From the NCBI RefSeq assembly GCF_000002985.6, contig NC_003279.8, positions 9,734,001 to 9,798,000 on the forward strand: a stretch of 64,000 nt of DNA, given 5' to 3'. Positions 59,756 through 64,000 of the stretch are shown here, in pieces. Positions within the stretch are counted from its first letter, which is position 1, and every line of letters starts with the position of its first letter. The notes beneath the pieces are model-generated. The model had not been told where the DNA came from, did no database searches, and saw nothing but the letters and a program-made list of their open reading frames with translations. Source of the DNA: Caenorhabditis elegans. Taxonomy: Eukaryota; Nematoda; Chromadorea; Rhabditida; Rhabditidae. Both the position numbers and the translations under genes were made by a program.

Positions 59756-62227
59756 ATGAATACGGGGAACCCGGATACCCGTCGTAACAATCAGGTACCC
59801 ATGGGGGTTGTCAATCTACTATCCCGATCATCATTTCCATCTGTCGACTCATATCTGGCATTGTCAGTTCTTGTTGCAATTGTTGCTTCTGTCACTGTAT
59901 TTACAACATTTCGCTCACAACCCGAGCTACAGAAGCTTATCGAAGAAGAACTTCGGAATAATACACGACTGTCATCAGCATATGGTTTGAATATTGAAGC
60001 ATTGTCCGGGCACACATTCTTTCAAATTGCTCATTACATTTTATCTGATACAACGCTAATCTGGGTGAGTTTTGAAAGTAAAATATTTATTAAAAATTAT
60101 TTCTTTTTACAGGTTGCTATAAACTCGTATTTTGCCATACTAGCAGTTTGTACGAGACTAATAATCAAATTAACATTCAAAGAGCTCGCCCGACAGGAGG
60201 AAAATGTGGCCCGTCAAGCTTTCTTCTGTTATGTCCTGTTAACGTAAGCGTTATAGTAAAAAATTATTTTTATTGTAATTTTTTCAGAATCGTCTACTTA
60301 TCAGTTGTGATCGGACCGCAAAAGGGGCATCGTGTAATGCCATGGATGATCTGGGGTGGTATTTGTGCTTTCTTATCCCATTTGCAGTTTATCACATGTC
60401 AGAGGCTCAAGCATGTAAGTTTTATAAAATGTTAAAAATTAATAAATAGTGATGTTAAATTTAAATTTACGAGGCTTAAAAATCGAACTGTACAAAATTG
60501 TTATTGTTAGGTATTATTTTGAATTTTTTAAGTTGGGAAAATGATTTGTATTTATTTTAGTCACAAAACTTCGAAAAGTTTTTCCTCTGAAAATGTACAT
60601 AATTTTCTATAAAGTGATTGAAAACGCAATGAAGTGAAATATGAATTTTGAACTAAACTTCAAATTTGAAATTTCAGCTCTATAGCTCTTATTCATAAAA
60701 TCTTAAATCTAAATTAATTTTTTTTTAATTTCAGATCTCTCCATCCTGTGATCGTGGAAGTCAGAAGATTTCATTCCTCTCGTTGTTCCTCTTCTTCGTT
60801 TCGATTGCCATGACGTTCTTGATTTCTCGATTCCAACATCACTTAACATGGCAACCTGCTGTACTTTTATATTTTGATGTTAGTATGAATTTTATTTCTA
60901 GTGAAATCAAATCAAATAATTTTCAGTGCCTTCTCGCAGTATTCCGTTCCACTTACATTCTGTTCCGATGCATTTCTTCATCTCGTGTATTCTCCTTCAA
61001 TCCTGACTCTGTTCGTCATTTCAACTATTGGCTCGAGCTTATCACCAACTTTGTCTGCGAACTCATTCAAATGCTCAGTTTTGCTCAACTTTTGGCATTC
61101 TCACCTGGACTTAATCTCACAAGCATCTTCTTCTTGTATCACATGAAGCTTACCTACAACTGCATGACTGAACAATTAAGTCGTCATCGTAATCATAAGA
61201 AGATCTTCGAACACATTGAGAGATCATATCCAAGTGTTAAATGTGCTAATGGTGATGATCGTTGCGTTGTTTGCTGGGAATTGCTCGGAACATCTCGAAG
61301 ACTTCCATGCTCTCATCAATTCCATGATTGGTGTCTCATGTGGTGGCTTGCTCAGGATTCTTCATGTCCAACGTGTCGTTGTACTATTCCATCTCCACAA
61401 GATCAAATCAGACAACCACCAGAGGTTGGAAATAGTACAAGATTACGTTTCAATGGTGGATCATTTGGATTCGTTCATTTCCCAGCATTCACTCTTGAAG
61501 TAGCTGCTAACTTCGGGCCTTTCTTTGGTCGAGCAGCCGAACCAACAGAAGAGCAATTGCAAACAATGCTCGAGCAAGTCAGGGAGATGTTCCCGCAGAT
61601 GTCTGTTGATATAATAATGACGGATCTACGACAATCGGGATCCGCTCAGTCTACAATCGAAAATATTCTAGAAGGAAGGATAGGAATGAATGCATCATTT
61701 ATGCCCGGTGGGGTTTTGGATGATGAACTCTCAGATGAGGTTAGCATTTTCTTTTCTTTTGTAACTTGAATTCATATGAAAGACGAGTAGATTTTCTGGT
61801 AAAATTTCAGTGTTTATCAAAATTTGGCTCTTTTTTCGAAATTCAGACCCGCCATAAAAATTTTGGAACATTTCAAAGTAGTCTAATTATGACTTTTTTC
61901 CGTATTAGTCTATTTAAAAAAAAAAACAAATTCACAAGGTTTTACGCCTTCTCTATTGTATTTAATTTTTACAACTTTTCTTTTTAAATACAAGACACTA
62001 TTTATTTTCAGAGTGAAAACGAAATAGAATATGAAGAGCCCGCCGAAATAGTCCAAGAACCAGATAATGGCCGTCAAAGAACGTGGACAAAATTGAGTTC
62101 TTCATCAGGAGATGAAGATCTATCATACTATGAAATCCAGCGAGCCAAAATGATCGAAACTTACCGACGGAAATATCTGGAGTCTGATAAAGCTGCCGAT
62201 CTACGAGCAATGGGAATCACCGAATAA
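59756..62227 (+). CDS. hrdl-1: gp78/HRD1-like ER membrane E3 ubiquitin ligase (RING + CUE)
   Basis: Six exons (59756-60064, 60113-60243, 60288-60414, 60735-60878, 60927-61739, 62012-62227) give 579 aa. The N-terminal half has several hydrophobic segments (LALSVLVAIVASVTVF, FAILAVCTRLIIKLTF, FLSLFLFFVSIAMTFLISRF and others), a polytopic ER-membrane domain like AMFR/gp78. Next comes a RING-H2 finger: CVVCWELL, LPCSHQFHDWC and CPTCRC. A CUE ubiquitin-binding domain follows (TMLEQVREMFPQMSVDIIM and IENILEGRI). The end is acidic then basic (IETYRRKYLESDKAADL) and may correspond to the p97-binding motif of gp78. It works in ER-associated degradation. The ATG directly follows a TTTCAG acceptor, so SL1 trans-splicing is likely; an upstream in-frame ATG at 59744 spans that acceptor and was not chosen. 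Confidence 0.95.
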
Positions 62228-64000
62228 TTCATACTCATTTCTCTCCTCTTTTCTGTTTACTTAGGATGTTCTTGTCATTTCAAAGCTACCTGGTAGCGTA
62301 CTCTCATTATTTCTAAATTCATGCCTGTATGAGTATAGTTTTTTGTTGTATATTTTGTATCCATTTGATGAGATTCTCTGAGATTCCCATCTTTCATCAT
62401 ATTTAGCATAGTTCCACCCTCTTTTTCCTTTCCTTTCATGACCCTCTTTTCATGTATGGGTATGATCATCATCCACACCAACTATCAATTTTCTCTCTGT
62501 ATCCTCTATCGAGATTCTGAATCTCGTTCTCTTGTTCCTTTTTTCCGTGTTTCCTCTGAAATCTCGACTATCATTCTAATCCTTTACAATTCTCATCCCG
62601 GTACCTTGTGAGTGTGAACCTGTACATTTTTTCTCCGATCCCCATTTTTCACCAAAGTAAATACTTTGAGTTTTCAGCGAATCTAATGCTTTGAGCCAAG
62701 TTTCACACATTTGAATTTCCAAACAGTTGTGTGGAACTCTGCAAGAAAAGAAAACGACGTTCTTCTCAAAAGAAAAGCTCAAAAATATGGAAATCGCATA
62801 TTGTTCCTTCCGCTTTTCCAGCTCCCTCTCTTTTCATATTTCCTCATGCATTTTCGAGATGTTTATTGACGGATTGACACAAACGGCTCCCCGTTTTATT
62901 TTCTCCGCCAACAAAACTTCCTTCGTTCTATCATTTTGCACAATTTTAGCCTCAAAAGTTGTTTCTGGTCTTCAATAGAATGTTCTCACCCGGTGTCCTT
63001 AGGTTTTATAGGTCAAAACAACAATTCTGAAAAATCTGAAAATAAGCTTCGAGCATTTGAAAAAAGTAGCGTCATCGGTTATATCGGAAGCAATGGAAAT
63101 TTGGAATTAAAAAAATAAAAATAACTTCCACACTTCCGAATCAAATGATTTCTGCAAGGTTTTAATAGATTGAAAAAATTTACCTCCATGTTAACTTTTA
63201 TGCTCTAACTGCCACATTTGCAGTATTTTGGAGCTCCTAACTATCATATTTTAATTAGTAAAAATATGATAAATCGAAAATCAAGAGAATTTTAGCCAAA
63301 AAGTAGTAAAAGCCAAAAATAAATCCGACACATGGCGCATCGACGCAGTTGTTCGGCAGATAATCATTTTCATTCAAGAAATCGTTGAAAACTTTAAAAA
63401 CTTCCAAAAAATTTGGCCGATTAGTTTTCATTTTTCCATTTCTGCGAAAAAAGTTAAAAATAAAGAACATTTTGAAAAAATCGAAGAATATTATAAAATA
63501 ACTCGTTTTTTGTAGATCTCAAAGACGCAAACGAATTCCACGCGGTTACGATTTGAAAATATTTCGTTCGAGGCAGTAGAGGGTACTGTAGTTTTGGGTG
63601 GAAAATATATATTTAAATTCACAGCTGTGTCTACTTCTAGTTGTGTAAGGTTGAAAAGTTATAGCTTGTGATGGTATTGATTTGAATCAGAATCCCAATT
63701 GATAAATACCACACGTTTCATCGCCTCTTCCCTGTCCTGATACTTTACTTTTTCATTCAAATCTTCGAAAAAAAATCTGAGCAGCAGGCGGCCAATTGGG
63801 GAGAAGCCGAAAAAAAGAAAAAAAAAATGAAGAAAGAAGAGCCTATGGAGGACCGATGTGTCCAAACTTTTAAACGACGGCTTCTTCTTTTCGTCTCTTT
63901 TCTTCTCTTTTTATCCATCTTTTCTTCTATTTTCCATACATTTAGATCATCTTCTTCTTTTTTTGTGTTTATGTCCTTCAATGTTGCATCATCACTATTC
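62228..64000. other. hrdl-1 3' region and flanking non-coding DNA
   Basis: The first 500 bp is pyrimidine-rich, like a 3'UTR. The rest is AT-rich with no exon having both splice signals and coding character. The open frames at 63650-63980 are simple purine- or pyrimidine-rich sequence. The neighbouring gene must lie beyond the window. Confidence 0.45.

Noticed and set aside
63659-63981. Minus-strand frames near the window end, as a possible partial gene
   Set aside because: Homopolymer-like Lys/Phe/Ser stretches without splice context or domain.

Overview
The window reads as Caenorhabditis elegans nuclear DNA. It is AT-rich, most genes have short introns ending in TTTTCAG, genes lie close together on both strands, and the protein set matches the chromosome I neighbourhood I know as F26E4 (SUR-6, TBA-1, DRSH-1, HRDL-1, GPX-1, two COX subunits). 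Names come from recognising the proteins; no search was run. Exon models were built by hand from ORFs, splice signals and codon phase. All models keep frame, and SUR-6 (495 aa) and TBA-1 (449 aa) come out at the lengths I remember for these proteins.

Layout. 1-6.7 kb: non-coding, with likely 5' leader exons. 6.7-9.5 kb (+): a PPP1R16/MYPT3-like PP1 targeting subunit with ankyrin repeats and a CaaX end. 10.2-12.0 kb (+): an unrecognised single-pass membrane protein. 12.4-15.9 kb (-): two secreted proteins, an EndoU-type ribonuclease and a saposin-like protein. 16.3-16.6 kb (+): a candidate 85-aa gene. 20.2-23.0 kb (+): sur-6, a PP2A B55 subunit. 23.9-26.8 kb (-): a small tail-anchored-like protein. 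28.6-33.8 kb (-): a TINAG-like pseudoprotease. 34.9-38.6 kb (-): RNA polymerase III subunit RPC4 followed 148 bp downstream by an SH2-tyrosine kinase, probably an operon. 39.2-39.9 kb (+): cox-7C. 40.3-45.3 kb (+): a secreted protein with four fasciclin domains, with a truncated LINE in one intron. 46.3-47.3 kb (+): gpx-1. 47.5-53.4 kb (-): tba-1 then drsh-1, 210 bp apart, probably an operon. 55.0-55.8 kb (+): cox-5B. 59.8-62.2 kb (+): hrdl-1, a gp78/HRD1-type ER ubiquitin ligase. 62.2-64 kb: nothing coding seen.

There is no sign of a multi-gene accessory system, phage, CRISPR or laterally acquired cluster. This is ordinary worm housekeeping and signalling DNA, strewn with copies of a palindromic repeat. 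The points most worth a second look are the Cys-to-Ser pseudoprotease with a basic tail, the kinase with no activation-loop tyrosine, the neighbouring secreted EndoU and saposin genes, the candidate 85-aa gene, the one-codon first exon, the LINE beside a splice acceptor, the 59.2-59.6 kb palindrome and a G11 tract.
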